Positions 11,519-23,658 of a DNA stretch of 64,000 nucleotides are shown piece by piece (position 1 is the stretch's first letter; each line of letters begins with the position of its first letter). Under the pieces are notes generated by a model. That model ran no database searches. It was not told the DNA's origin and saw nothing but the letters and a program-made list of their open reading frames with translations. The position numbers were made by a program, and so were the translations under genes. Origin of the DNA: Periplaneta americana (lineage: Eukaryota; Arthropoda; Insecta; Blattodea; Blattidae). The stretch covers positions 97,554,330 through 97,618,329 of the forward strand of contig NC_091131.1 of assembly GCF_040183065.1 (NCBI RefSeq), given 5' to 3'.

Positions 11519-11765
11519 CCACATCTGTAGAGCAACGGTTAGCGTGTCTGGCCGCGAAACCAGGTGACCCCGGTTCGAATCCCGGTCGAGGCAAGTTACC
11601 TGGTTGAGGTTTTTTCGGGGTTTTCCCTCAACCCAATTTGAGCAAATGTTGAGTAACCTTCGATGCTGGATCCCGGACTCATTTCACCGGCATTATCACA
11701 ATCTCATTCAGACGCTAAATAACCTAAGATGTTGGTACAGCGTCGTAAAATAACCTACTTAAGAA
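11519..11765 (+). repeat. tRNA-derived SINE, family B
   Basis: The head reads CTGTAGAGCAACGGTTAGCG, with the B box CCGGTTCGAATCCCGG. The central ACCTGGTTGAGGTTTTTTC and the tail GACGCTAAATAACC...GTCGTAAAATAACC are shared with family A, although the head derives from a different tRNA. Confidence 0.85.
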
Positions 11766-12056
11766 AAGACACTGGAAATGACATATAGGTATATAGTATT
11801 TCAAATATCGAATGTCACAATATGAAACACTGTAACCTATATATCTGAAGTTTACTACTGGTTTATTTTTATTTCGCTGTTTTGTTAAAGATGTAGGCCT
11901 AAGTACAATATTGTTTTATGGAAAAGGTTTATAAACCTTCTGTAAAACCCCCGACCTGCTATTTTGTTTTAGGATTTGCTTCCCGAACACAGTTGGCTTC
12001 CGAGAAGAGCTTGTCTGAAATAATTTGTTTTAGTAATGTTTTCTTCTTCGTTTTAG

Positions 12057-12187
12057 ATAATCAAATCAAGCAGGTGGAAGACTTGAGCCCAAAGAATCTG
12101 GATTGCATGAGGCACCTGGAGATGCGTGGGAACGCGTTGCTTACGACGGCAGGAATATCATTTCCAACTCTGCAAAGTTTATACCTC
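12057..12187 (+). CDS. LRRC23: LRRC23 orthologue, internal exon (first recognised in window)
   Basis: The acceptor TTCTTCGTTTTAG ends at 12056 and the donor GTAAGT begins at 12188. The exon enters with two bases of a split codon and leaves in phase 0. It encodes 43 residues including NQIKQVEDLSPKN, then LRHLEMRGN-type text (MRHLEMRGNALLTTAGI) and FPTLQSLYL, that is, two SDS22-like leucine-rich repeats. It follows vertebrate LRRC23 residue by residue in the GNSIHMVTGLDPEKL...LRGNQL-S-GI-LP-LKNLYL region (from memory). LRRC23 is a head component of radial spoke 3 in motile axonemes and is needed for sperm flagellar beating. The earlier exons were not found and should encode roughly the N-terminal 150 residues. 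Confidence 0.87.
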
Positions 12188-12769
12188 GTAAGTAGACATC
12201 TCATTATTCAAAACAGCACATCATATTCTCATTTTATTTCGCTTTCGTGACCGCACTCCAGAAACTTTGCCTCAGCCACCTTCTGTACTGACGGATTTTA
12301 AAATGTAATAGAAAACGATACTCTTAACTTGCTGGCAACAGTCATTTGGAAAATACATAATCAGATTACATGATTTAAGTCTGAGTATAGAAAGTTCTCT
12401 CCCACACCTTTGTCTGAAACACTAAAGTGCATGAAGTTACGATAAGTGATCCCCAATTGATTCTGTGAAACGGTTTCCTTATATTTAGCGCTGTACACGT
12501 CTTTGCTATTGCTCCTGTTTACTGCAATTCTGTCCTTTCTCTTTCTCTAGTAATGTCACCACATTTTACCCATCATACATTCTATCTTTCATTCCTTCCT
12601 TCCTTCCTTCCTCCTTCTCTTCGGTATGTCTCTCCACTGTCTCATTCTCTTCCCAATGTTATTATCTTCTTATTTCTTTCATTATTTGCTCTCATTTATC
12701 TCACTTTCTTTTGTTCTTCAGTTACTTCCTCCCTTCCTTCCAAGTTTCAAGGTCCTTCCTTTCTCACTT

Positions 12770-13440
12770 CCACCTCTCCAGATTCTTCCTCCTTCCATTT
12801 CGGCAGTTCGTTCCGCCCTTCCACTTCTCCAGTTCCTTTCGCTTTTTCTCCCCCCTCTCCAGTTCCTTCCGCTTTTTCATCCACCTCTCCAGTTCCTTTC
12901 GCTTTTTCTCCCACCTCTCCAGTTCCTTTTGTTTTTTCTTCCTCCTCTTCAGTTCCTTCCGCTTTTTCTTCCACCTTTCCAGTTCCTTCCGCTTTTCCTT
13001 TCCCCTCTCCAGTTCCTTCTGTTTTCCTTTCCCCTCTCCATTTCCTTCCGCTTTTTCTTCCACCTCTCCAGTTCCTTCCGCTTTTTCTTCCACCTCTCAA
13101 ATTCCTTCCGCTTTTCCTTTCCCCTCTCCAGTTCTTTTCGTTTTTTCTTCCTCCTCTCCAGTTCCTTCCGCTTTTTCTTCCACCTCTGCAGGTCCTTCCA
13201 CTTTTCCTTCCACCTCTCCAGTTCCTTCCGCTTTTTCTTCCACCTCTGCAGTTCCTTCCGCTTTTTCTTCCACCTCTCCAGTTCCTTCCGCTTTTTCTTC
13301 CACCTCTCCAGTTCCTTTCGCTTTTTCTCCCACCTCTCCAGTTCCTTTCGCTTTTTCTTCCACCTCTCCAGTTCCTTTCGCTTTTTCTTCCACCTCTCCA
13401 GTTCCTTCTGCTTTTTTCCACCTCTCCAGTTTCTTGCGTT
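12770..13440. repeat. 30-bp pyrimidine minisatellite (about 22 units)
   Basis: The unit reads approximately CACCTCTCCAG, then TTCCTTCCGC, then TTTTTCTTC. Variants include TCCC-CC, TTCG/TTTTG and a higher-order alternation. Because 30 is a multiple of three and the units lack stops, open frames of 280-320 codons appear in several frames on both strands. They are compositional artefacts. Nearly every base on the + strand is C or T. Confidence 0.92.
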
Positions 13441-13599
13441 CTTCTACCTCTCCAAATCCTTTCTCTCTTCCATCTCTCCAATTCCTTCTTCATTCCCCAC
13501 CACCTTTTCTGATTAATCCTCCCTTCCACCTCGCCATTTCCTTCTTCCCTCCCTTCCTTTGACGTCTCCAGTTCTTTCCTCCCTTCAAACATCTACAGT

Positions 13600-13750
13600 T
13601 CCTTCCTCCTTTCTGTTTCTAGTTCCTTCCTCCTTTGTTTTTAGTTCCTTCCTCCTTTCTGTTTGTAGTTCCTTCCTCCTTTCTGTTTCTAGTCCCTTCC
13701 TCCTTTCTGTTTCCAGTTCTTCCTCCTTTCTGTTTATAGTTCCTTCCTCT
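13600..13750. repeat. Short tandem repeat TTCCTCCTTTCTGTTT-TAG
   Basis: Six or so units of about 20-24 bases, starting TTCCTCCTTTCTGTTT, follow the 30-bp array. Less regular TTCCTTCC repeats continue to about 14330. Confidence 0.8.
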
Positions 13751-14540
13751 GTCACATCTCTAGTCCTTCCTTCCATCTGTCCAGTTCTTTCTCCCCTTCC
13801 ACATCTCCAGTCTCTTCTTCCTTTCCTTCTAACTCTCCAGTTTTTTTCTCGCTTCCTTCTCTCTCTCCAGTTCCTTGCTTCCTTTCTTCCATCTTTTCAG
13901 TTCCTTCCTTCTTTCCCTCTACCTTTCCAGTTCCTTCCCACCTTTTCTTCGCAGTGTTTTCTTCCCTTCCTTCTCTCACCTGTTTCTTCCTTCTTTACAT
14001 CTCTTCAGTTTCTTTCACATCTCCTCATTCTTCCTCCCTGCCTTCCATCTCTTCTGTTTCTTCCTCCTTTTCTTCCCCTCTCCAGTTCCTTCTCCATCTT
14101 CTGTTCTTTCGTCCTTTCCTCTCACTTCTGCAGTTCCTTCCTCTCCAGTTTCTTTCTCCAGAACACCTCAGAGCCTTCCGTCATGCCTTCAATTTGTACA
14201 GTTTCTTCTTTCCTTTTCTTTTTCGCTCCTCCAGTTTCTACTTTCTACATCATTACTTCTCGTCTTTTTCTATTTCCATTTTATTCTTTCCTTGTATTCT
14301 TCTTCAGTTCTCTCCTCTATTCTAGTCCATGTCCTTAATTTCTTCTTTTTATTGTTAAATTTCATCCTTTTTTTATATGTCATTAGCTCGTTTTTTTCCT
14401 GTACTTCATAAATATTCTTTTCTTCCTTGTATTTCAATTCTTCTTAATCTTCCAAACTTAACTCTATGCGCATGTGTTAAATAACATACAATTCAGTTAC
14501 ATAAAACACTAGGAAAGGCCTAAATCTAAATTACTTTCAG

Positions 14541-14677
14541 GCTGAAAACAAGATTGATAAGTTAGAAGATCTGGAGATACTTGTGAATCTACAGAAACTC
14601 CATTTGCGGGACAACCAATTGAAGAAATTAGACGGTTTCAGCAACAAATTGTCAAAACTTACGTACATAAATCTAAG
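14541..14677 (+). CDS. LRRC23: LRRC23 orthologue, second exon in window
   Basis: The acceptor TTACTTTCAG ends at 14540 and the donor GTAGGA begins at 14678. It enters in phase 0, matching the previous exon, and leaves after two bases of an arginine codon. The 45 full codons read AENKIDKLEDLEILVNLQ, KLHLRDNQLKKLDGFSNK, then LSKLTYINL. The repeats KL-LRDNQ-KLDGFS and LTYINLR correspond closely to vertebrate LRRC23 (TLHLRDNQIDTLSGFS, LQYLNLR). It supplies two further SDS22-type leucine-rich repeats. The next exon is 25.6 kb downstream. Confidence 0.9.
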
Positions 14678-16337
14678 GTAGGACTACTTTCTAAGCAAAG
14701 CACCATAACAAAACATACTTAGCAACCGTGCAATATATATTATATCGTATTCAGTATTCATGTCTCTACTACGTCATAAGTCATAACATTATATTTTGTA
14801 AATTTATAATAGTTTTTTTTTTACATATTTTAAAGCTAGAAACGGCTACACTATTTTGTTCATTATGCATTAATTAGTCAGAATACCCAAACAGCAGCAT
14901 TATGAGTTAACTATGAACTGTCAAGACGAATTCACGTATCTTTAATAGTTCACTGTTGAGTTTTCTTTTCTAAAAGAAATTCACTCCATTCTTAGTCAGT
15001 GCTTCCTTCATAATTTTTCAAGCTGGGAATATGTAATGTGAGATTGAAAAACTAACCAAAATGTGCTGATTCGTCTATCTGCACATTTTTTTCTAAGTTA
15101 CCGACCTTCATTCCGGTAAAACACTAAACATTCTTCCATTCTTTTTGGCCATCCCTGTACTGTATGTTGGAGACACTTTCTATAGAAATCAATGGGTATT
15201 CTCGAAACTGTCACACTCCTTTTGTAACACATTTTCTTGTAGAGTTTTAGTGAATTTTTCGCCTTTATGGAGAGAAACTCCTCTACAAGTTGCTGCTTAG
15301 AAAGTTTTGTACTAAGTTTTAAAACATTTCTCCTTTATTTTCTTTCCAACTACAATTTACCGTCCATTGTTGGTCCACACTTCTACCCATTGTCACAATA
15401 TTCTTTACTTGAAAGTGAATCTCATAAGCTCTGTATTGTAAGAAGAAATGCGTAACAACGAATTTCGTACTCGACTATATTATAACAAAGCAGAGATGCT
15501 GTACGGAGGTTGAAAGGTGGAAATGTCCGGCAAAAGCCGAAACCGTAGCTCACAGAAATATTTTAGTTTAATCTGGAATGCTTATGTGACAAAGGAGAGT
15601 TTCACATAGACTAAAACAAATTTATAAGCTATTTATATTCCTTTTGTATTAAATGCTTATTTTGAACATTGTGACGATATGAAAATATACCACTCATTCC
15701 GAACTTGCAATCATTACAATCAAAGCCTTTTTAGTCCAGGGTAATTCAGGAGAAATAGTAAATATTTCAGGGAGTGGTTAGTGTGGACTATTCTGGGTAA
15801 TTGTTTCATAACATGAACATGTGTTCAATTTTCAATCGGTGTGGAAATACATCTGTTTCAATATCGTTTTGTTCTGTTATAAGACAAGCTCCATTCGTAA
15901 TGCGAGCGACCAATTCTTACAATGTGTTTACTTTGTTTTTGCATACTTCGTCCTTCATAAACCCCTGTTGAAAAAATATACAAGAGTGAAATCTCGGGAC
16001 CGTGGTGGCCAATGCACGTGACAATCGCTGCCGATCCATCGAGGAATGTAACATTAAAATAATGTAACCTGTGGCTAAAATAGACAGGGACTTGCAGTAC
16101 TACGTTCTACCGACTGGAGAATGTCTTCTACTTCATCCACAGTTTGTTCTTTTGCACATTCAGAAGAAATACGACTGTGAGAAATGTACCATTATCACGC
16201 AGTTTGTTAAAAACATCAGTTTTGAATAGGGATAGGCCTATCTTACGCGAAGTTTTACCGTTAGACAGCAGGGGCGTTCCATGCGGCACAATATGTTATA
16301 AGGCTATAGGGGTGTATTATATCTTTTACTAGAGTTG
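14678..16337. other. LRRC23 intron, no repeat recognised
   Basis: Start of the 25.6-kb intron. AT-rich, with no ORF or TE motif recognised. Confidence 0.5.
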
Positions 16338-16597
16338 ATTTTTTTAAGTTGGTTATTTAACGACGCTGTATCAACTACGAGATTATTTAGCGTCGAAGAG
16401 ATTGGTTATAGCGAGATAGTATTTGGCGAGATGAGGCCGAGGAATCGCCATAGATTACCTGGGATTCACCTTACGGTTGGGGGAAACCTAGGAAAAGACC
16501 CAACCAGGTAATCAACCCAAGTGGTGATCGAACCCGCTCCCGAGCGCAACTTCAGAACGGCAGGCAAGCGCCTTAACCGACTGAGCCACGCCGGTGG
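16338..16597 (-). repeat. tRNA-derived SINE, family A
   Basis: Well preserved. The minus-strand head starts CCGGCGTGGCTCAGTCGG and the tail at the left end reads GTCGTTAAATAACCAAC. It is inserted within the large LRRC23 intron, opposite to the gene. Confidence 0.88.
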
Positions 16598-16719
16598 TTG
16601 CTACAATTGATTACGTTCTCCCGCTTATTGGTTTTCTATGCGTGTCAAAATTGTATTTATAATTATTATTTTGTATAATCTAGTATAATTAAATATAATT
16701 CAGTACTTTCTTACATCAT

Positions 16720-16755
16720 AATTTAATTTAATTTAATTTAATTTAATTTACAATA
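16720..16755. repeat. (AATTT)n repeat
   Basis: About seven units of the pentamer TTAAT/AATTT. Confidence 0.85.
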
Positions 16756-16759
16756 AATA

Positions 16760-18720
16760 ATAGCGTAAACTTGTATAATAATAAGGGGATTCCCCTTAAG
16801 AGATGGATGGGCAAATCTGCAGTATGCAGAATATAGATACGAGTAAATTGAACGTTATTGAACCTAAACGAGAACTTTGAGAACGAGGTGCACGAATAAT
16901 GAACAAATTTAACTTGTCGAAGGTGATTATTGCCTCTTTAATCATTAGTATTGTAAATACCGTACTTGAAAAGTAGGATATGCAGTCATCAACTTGTTTC
17001 TTTTTTTTTCATAAGGAAGGGACTATCGGACTTGAATTCCTCGTATTTTTTTCTATGCAATTTTTAATAGGATGATATAATATGATCGCAGTAGTATCAC
17101 GATTATTCGTGCGTTTTGTAGGTTAAGGACATGCAGTTTTGAATACTATGTAGAATGATTTTGAAAATTTGAAATTAAAACATGGTTCTAATAATTAGTC
17201 TACATTAAGATATTACTGATGAAATAGATATTTGGAGTCGAGGCTCCCCTACTTTCTTATTTTATACATAGACTATATTATTTATAGGCCTATATTTTTT
17301 CACTACGTATCGTCTTGGATAATAAACAACCCAGTTATGTCTAATTGAGAGTTTACTATAGATCTAGTATCGTCCCATTGTAAAATGCAGGCGTAAACTT
17401 CGGGGGCTCCTACAAGTAGCCTACTGAATATAATCTAAGCTAACATAGCTTGCTGTCAAGGTTGCATATGCTTTTATTACAATTATTGTTTTTGCCCTCT
17501 TTCAAAATGAAACTGTAGCCAGCAATTCCTTACTTGAAGTAATTATTTTTGTTTCATAGTTAGCGCTTTAGACGCGCAATTTCATTAGTTATACTTTTTA
17601 AAGGTTGAAATCATACATTCAGAATCTTTCGGCATCTGATTGTAGGCAAAAAGCTTTTCCTCGTTTTTACATATACAAACACAACAAAAATTTGTCATTT
17701 TGAGTTGTTTTTAAGAGTATTTAATATACTAATACACTACGTACGTAAATTCTCAATGTTTATATACTGGAAAACAAATGCACACGCAAAGCGCATCCCT
17801 CAAAGTACACGCGCGCTATCTGTTGGTGCTAGTTCAGGATAACCCTACTGGGTAATCTGCGATTAGGAAACCGTCGACAGTATTCTATACGATTAGCTGT
17901 AGCATTTCAGTCACAAAACCCATAAACAAATACATATCGGCATATTCAGTGTAAGTAAATATGTGCAGCATTGTTAGAAACACTTGTAATATCCCACAGC
18001 GCAAGAACACAACTGCAGTCACGTGTTATTTAGAGTGCTGATTGTGATGTGTTTCATACTTGCGCGTGCATCGGATATATAATCTGTACAGGCTAACTAC
18101 AGACAGATGCTGAACAGTGCTGCCCTCAGAAGAGCGACACATACGTCTTTTCTTCATACAATTTGTAAACCTTGTTATGTATAACATTCAAACACCTGTA
18201 TCTTCACACCTATTGAAATTTGGACACATGTTTATACTACATTTTTTACTCAGAATAATTCATACTATCACATCCTAATATTTAATATTCCTCCTGAATC
18301 ACCTTTGATATTATGCAATATTATAAAGCCTCAACCGCTGAGATTTATTTAAGAAGCATTCTATCGTAAATTAATTCCTACCAGCGACGAAATTGATATT
18401 TCCGGACATGATTCTGTTACAAATTACTTCCTTTCACTCTATTATTTCATTAATTTCATTGGTCAAATATTCTTCTCTCGCACGCGCGGACACATGCACA
18501 CAAGGTATGTAACTATAGGAAATAATATCGAATGTAAATTTCGCATTAAGTCTGACATAGACCTAACAGTTACACATAAATGTGCCCTACGTAAGAGAAA
18601 TGAATGACCGCTCTTTTCTTTACAACTCCCTATCGTTCTCAAAAGAAAACTTGGAGATTCCTACAGTCTATTTATTGGACGAGGATTGTTTCACATAGGC
18701 TATGTCATACATCTGATAAG
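16760..18720. other. LRRC23 intron, no gene seen
   Basis: AT-rich. A somewhat more GC-rich patch at 17770-18130 contains CACACGCAAAGCGC and several CGCGC words. No ORF of note. Confidence 0.45.
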
Positions 18721-18724
18721 ACAA

Positions 18725-19435
18725 TATAGGATGTTTAAAAATGATGGTAAAAATTTAGGGATAGAAATAAAAACAAGAGAAGCAAAGAAGTTCCAGTAAA
18801 CATAGGTCCGAAAATTACGAGATAATGCCACTTTGTACTGGTTGGGGCCAGCTGAATACCAAGGACTAATTCCAAGAAAGGCAGTGACAATTTTAATAAT
18901 CGATCAATCACGAGACAGTAAAATTAATAATTTTGGCTTCAACGCCAGAGAAACTTTTTTGTTTGAACAAAAGTGGAAGTTTGTGAATAAACTAGATACA
19001 GTGCAGTATGAACATGTTAACTGAAGAAATTTACAGCAAGTGTTCAAAATGTTGAATGCATCTGTCTAGTCTTCTCCGCAAAGACCCGCGAATGCGCTCG
19101 ACCGATCCTGAGTCATTGTTCATTTGCTGGAAGGCATCTAAAATCCGGTGCTGCAAAGCATCAGGTGTGGTGATGTCTGTTATGTAAACTAGGATTTTTA
19201 CATAACCCCATTCACAGAAATCCAAAGGATTTAAATCCAGTGATCTAGGTACAGATCTTCCTTTACCTATCCACCGTTCACCATATCGTTTGTTTAGAAC
19301 TTTAGATATTGTCTCCCACTTAGAAAGAAATGAGATAGGGAGAATGCGGTATATGTACGAGGCATGAATATTGCCGCTTTACCATATCCAGACGCTCGGA
19401 TCACTGGCGGACCCAACCAGCAAAAAAAAAAAATA
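18725..19435 (-). mobile_element. mariner/IS630-type transposase relic
   Basis: The minus strand reads KWETISKVLNKRYGERWIG, then SVPRSLDLNPLDFCEWGYVK and PDALQHRILDAFQQ, ending QHFEHLL and a stop at 19031. GERWIG-PRSPDL-PLDFFLWG is the catalytic-aspartate region of insect DDE_3 transposases, and HFEHLL is their usual C-terminus. The N-terminal HTH and the first catalytic aspartate are not visible. The frame is broken upstream of about 19225. Confidence 0.75.
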
Positions 19436-19456
19436 AAAAAAAGTCATTATCTCGTA

Positions 19457-19502
<46 letters not shown>

Positions 19503-19503
19503 T
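19457..19503. repeat. (AAT)n microsatellite
   Basis: About 15 AAT units, directly right of the mariner relic. Confidence 0.95.
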
Positions 19504-19765
19504 TTTAAGTTTATTTATACACGCTTTAATATCTGTGGTCAGACTTCAGTCCTGGGCACAGAAACGCATGAAGTTCAGAATGCTCGGACGATAATGTTGT
19601 GTTGGTCGAGTGGAGTGGGAGATGGAGCGCGCTGTTACTTCGTGTCTCAACATGTAAACAGTCCGTCACAGTACGGCACAATATATATTTCACCCTGTAC
19701 ATACAGTACATTCCTAGTGTAGATAATAAATGTCTACCATTAAAATATTAACGTGAGTTGTAACC

Positions 19766-19965
19766 TTCAATCAGGTGTCCCTACGCCGAAGCCTGTTACA
19801 CGTACCGCAGCCAAGCAGCAATAGGCCTACACACAACGGTAATGCACATTACGGACCCACCTGCGCTGTTGCTGTCAGCCCTCCACAAGGGTTATGACGT
19901 CATTTATACTCCGTCTACTCTAAATCTCATACTGGTTACTCTGTGTCCCTAGGCCGAAGCCTGGT
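19766..19965. repeat. Direct repeat pair GTGTCCCTA-GCCGAAGCCTG
   Basis: A block near 19777-19797 (GTGTCCCTACGCCGAAGCC) recurs near 19942-19962 with one or two changes. Both sit in a more GC-rich stretch. The origin is unknown. Confidence 0.5.
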
Positions 19966-19977
19966 CATATCGCATGT

Positions 19978-20253
19978 TTAGTATCTGAGGGTAGACCAGT
20001 AGGCCGTTCTCACTACTGTTGAGTTCCTGTTTCTATTGTATGTTGTAGATGGCTTGTGTTCATGTGACTGATTATAGATTTGAGTAATATTTATGATATT
20101 AGTGATTGAGGCGGTAGTGAATAATGGCATTATTTTGTCTTTGAGACGGAGGGAAACCATGAAAAACCCCAGTCATATTGGTCGGTAATGGGGTTTGAAC
20201 CCGGACCTCCCGAATGTGAGTCTAACGCTACCGTCTGAGCGAACTCGCTCGGT
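19978..20253 (-). repeat. tRNA-derived SINE, family E
   Basis: The minus-strand head AGTTCGCTCAGACGGTAGCG is an A box and GGTCCGGGTTCAAACCCC a B box. The body is GGGGTTTTTCATGGTTTCCC followed by AT-rich text. An (ATT)n tract lies directly on the head side at 20253-20294. Confidence 0.75.
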
Positions 20254-20260
20254 TATTATT

Positions 20261-20296
<36 letters not shown>

Positions 20297-20671
20297 ATTT
20301 TTTTGCTGCCTTTACAATCTTCGAGTATTGGAGCAGTCATAAAGCAACTCTTCAGTCTATGCATGTTGTGATGGTTTTCTAACGTTTCAATTATCGCAAT
20401 TTTGGGCCATCTATTGACGTTCTTCCTTTGAAACTTCTTAATCGCTTTTTTCGTATAACTCGTCAAATTCAGCTAATCAGAGTAGCTTATTTTTATTTTT
20501 ATTTTGGCTTTGTCATAAAAATTAAATTATTTTGAATTTTTATTCCTCTGCAATAGATTACTTACAACTTGAAATATTTTTTTCTAACAACTTTATTTCT
20601 TAATTTTTTCGACGTTGAGATTTAGCAAATAGGTATTAAAATAACATTAATTCCATTTCTAAATATACAAT

Positions 20672-20910
20672 ACGTGGAGTAACGGTTAGCATGTTTGACC
20701 GTGACACGAGCGGCTTCGGGTTCAAATCCTAGTTGGGACAAGTTACTTGGTTGAGGCTTTTTTTTTATTTTTTTTTCTCAACCCATTAAGAGCAAATGCT
20801 GGGTAACCTTCGGAGCTGGACCCTCGACCCATAACACTGGCATTATCACCTTCATAACTCAGACGCTAATCATCGCAGTTGATATAGAGTCGTAAAATAA
20901 ACCCATTAAA
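20672..20910 (+). repeat. tRNA-derived SINE, family B
   Basis: The head GTGGAGTAACGGTTAGCATG and B box CGGGTTCAAATCC are followed by TTACTTGGTTGAGGC, a long T-run and CTCAACCC. The tail is GACGCTAATCATC...GTCGTAAAATAAACC. It is more diverged than the 11519 copy. Confidence 0.8.
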
Positions 20911-21689
20911 ATGTACATTATTTTGTTTGCAAGACTATTTCTATAATTACCAATAATTGTGAAATCTATGTTCAAAACGCTAATGAACCGCGGCATACTG
21001 AAACACATTTATTTCCACATGACAAGTCACTTGTTTTCATTCGGTAATATTTGCTTTGAAGTGAGTAAGTATTTTGCTACAAAACCCAATCACGCGTACT
21101 GATGCTTCACAATTACACCTGTTCGAAACACAATTCAAACTTTGAAACATCAGCTGGTTAAAAAGTCAGTGTTCGCTCTATAAATCAACTGATATTCGTT
21201 TAGTGGTTGTAATAACGGATTATCGATCTTTAAAGAAGGCATTTCACAAAGTTTGAGTTAGGAATTCAGTAGATAAATTGACAACTATGTGCCGCACAGC
21301 AAGACTTGACCTTAGCTTAGCTACTTGACTGCTTTTCGAAGGAGATCGATCCCGAGACTGATTCTGAACAAATTTAGGTTTTTGGTGGGCAAAGCAGCTG
21401 TAATATTTCCTTCGAATATGTCAGTCCCACCGTCATTTTTGTCCAGAATTATTCTGTTGCCGCCACACCTTATCATTTTGTATGCAGAGCTTCAATATTA
21501 TCCCCCAAATAATAACAAGCATGATAATGCAGTTGCTAGGAGAAATTATTTCTTATACTTTGCCAGTATACAGAGTAGTTCCAAAATAGGTAATCAAAGG
21601 AAGAAAAATAAAGAATATAAATGAATACACACATAAATAGATAAATAAATAAATGAATAAACCAATAAGAAAATAAATAAAAAAAAATT

Positions 21690-21935
21690 TCACTGTGTTA
21701 ATATTTAAATTATGATGTTATTTTACCTGATTGGCTAGTTTCGATGTCATCATCCTCAGAATTCTAGTCAGTTCCCGCGCTATCTTGCGTCATCATATTA
21801 TTGGTCAGTGTGGTATGTTTATAATTGATAGATAATGTATTGAAAAGGGTGTGTGTTCTGAAATTCAATCGAGTGTTGAGGATGTGTTGAGGTGTTTCGT
21901 ATTTATATACAATGTATTTCGTATTGTTCTTGTTA
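21690..21935 (-). mobile_element. Penelope-like element 3' fragment
   Basis: Words such as GTGTGTGTTCTGAAATT, GAGTGTTGAGGATG and TATTTCGTATTGTTCT match the 2880-2985 copy in order. The CTGAGGATGATGACATC-GAAAC segment at 21738-21760 (minus strand) occupies the position of the CTGAAGA...GAAAC segment near 2800. Only about 250 bases remain, with no open frame. Confidence 0.65.
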
Positions 21936-22076
21936 TTTTAAATAACTTAATAGTTCTTCCGTGGTACATTTTTTTTCTATTCACATAGACGTCATATTAC
22001 ACCCTTATTGCGGTGAGGTCTTCAATTATAAATGAAATGATTTTAAATTTTTATAAAAGTGCTTAGTAAATTACAG

Positions 22077-22078
<2 letters not shown>

Positions 22079-22133
<55 letters not shown>

Positions 22134-22146
22134 TATTATTATTATT
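22079..22146. repeat. (AAT)n/(ATT)n tract
   Basis: AAT repeats switch to ATT repeats. It lies at the 3' end of the minus-strand LINE that follows and probably grew from its tail. Confidence 0.9.
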
Positions 22147-22950
22147 CATTTAGTGTTCTGCCAAAGGGCCGGTCTTTCATTGCAAACCCAGCTTTCTGCA
22201 ATCTTTCCTATTTTCTGCCTTCCTCTTTGTCTCCTCATATGATCCATATATCTTAATGTCGTCTGTCATCTGATATTCTGCACCGAACTCTTCTCCCGTT
22301 CACCATTCCTTCCAGTGCATCCTTCAGTATGCAATTTCTTCTCAGTCAATGACCCAACCAATTCCTTTTCCTCTTTCTGATCAGTTTCAGCATCATTGTT
22401 CCTTCACCCACTCTTTCTAACACAGCTTCATTTCTTATTCTCTCTGTCCACTTCACATGTTTCATTCTTCTCCATATCCACATTTCAAATGCTTCTATTC
22501 GCTTCTCTTAATTTCGTCGTAACGTCCATGTTTCTGCTCCATACAATGTCACACTCCACACAAAATACTTCACTAGTCTCTTCCTTAGTCTTTTTCCAAA
22601 GCTCCGCGATGGTCCTATTCCTATTAAAAGCTTCCTTTGCCATTGCTATCCTCCTTTTGACTTCCTGGCAGCAGCTCATTTTACTGCTTATTGTACACCC
22701 CAAGTATTTGAAGCTGTCCACTTGCTCTACTGCTTCATTTAGAATTCACAAGTTTATCTTCTGTATTTTTCTTCCTATGACCATTGTCTTCGTCTTATTT
22801 GCATTTGTCTTCATCCCATACTGCTCACAGCTGTCATTTAGTTTCAGTAACATATCCTTCAGTATCATCTCCTCTTCTGCTAACAACGCCATATCAGCAA
22901 ATCTTAGGCACTGTATTCTTCCTTCCACTATCACTCCTCCCATGTTCTGA
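22147..22950 (-). mobile_element. LINE reverse transcriptase C-terminal half (relic)
   Basis: From right to left the minus strand encodes QCLRFADMALLAEEE, KLNDSCEQYGMK, NANKTKTMVIGR, then DSFKYLGCTISSKMSCCQE, VKRRIAMAKEAFNR. FADDMALLA is the reverse-transcriptase catalytic box, but here one aspartate is lost (FAD-MALLA). Several frameshifts follow. The same family, in better condition, lies at 46425 on the + strand. It is inserted in the LRRC23 intron. The clade was not settled without a search. Confidence 0.8.
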
Positions 22951-22961
22951 AAAGTGTATGA

Positions 22962-23042
22962 TTATTATTATGGTTATTATTATTATTATGATTATTATGA
23001 TTACTATTATTAATATTATTATTATTATTATTATTATTATTA
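22962..23042. repeat. (ATT)n/(ATG)n tract
   Basis: About 27 imperfect trinucleotide units between two LINE fragments of opposite orientation. The long Asn and Ile runs predicted here are not proteins. Confidence 0.9.
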
Positions 23043-23658
23043 GAGCAATTAGAGCAATGAATAACGTAAACCACATACACACACCCACCCTTGGCACGGC
23101 GATGAAAATATTTAAGGCAAAAATAGTCCCCATACTGACGTATGGAATACATATAATATGGGAGCGCCTGAAAAAGAGAGACCTCAAAATCTAGGAAAAC
23201 GTCAAGGCAACCTACTTAAAGAAGGTGCTCGGTGTGTCGAAATACACACTATCCAGACTCACATACCTGCTCACCAGAGAACCATACCTGATTGAAGACC
23301 TACGACACTCGCTGCTGCTGCTGCCAACTACGGAGGCCTACGAGAAACTACTAATCGAGATCCTCAGAAGAGAAAGGAAGTAGAAGAAGAATTTTACACC
23401 ACCAGTGCCATGACCGACAGAACCTGGGAAGGAGCTAATCAACAAATGAGGAACGTTGTTATGAGACTGGCAGTACACGGGTTCCATCATAAAGTATACG
23501 GCATAGATAGCTTTCATAAAGTGTCTGAAAAATGCATATGCAAACTGTGTGGTGAAAACTGTGGCAAATACCACGTTCTGAACTGCAAGAAGAATGCCGA
23601 AACCGTGACTGAACTCAATATAGAAGTCTAACTACTCTGCACACTTGTGCGCATTTCC

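Larger units (their letters stand above)
12188..14540 (+). other. LRRC23 intron containing pyrimidine tract
   Basis: This intron lies between two phase-matched exons, with GTAAGT at the donor and a TTACTTTCAG acceptor. Most of it (about 12540-14430) is C/T-rich on the coding strand. Confidence 0.8.

Noticed and set aside
12553-14411. Very long open frames (up to about 319 codons) on both strands
   Set aside because: They arise from a stop-free pyrimidine minisatellite whose period is a multiple of three. Amino-acid content simply mirrors the repeat, and confirmed exons flank it within an intron.
22931-23187. Asn- and Ile-rich frames
   Set aside because: Translations of an (ATT)n/(ATG)n microsatellite.
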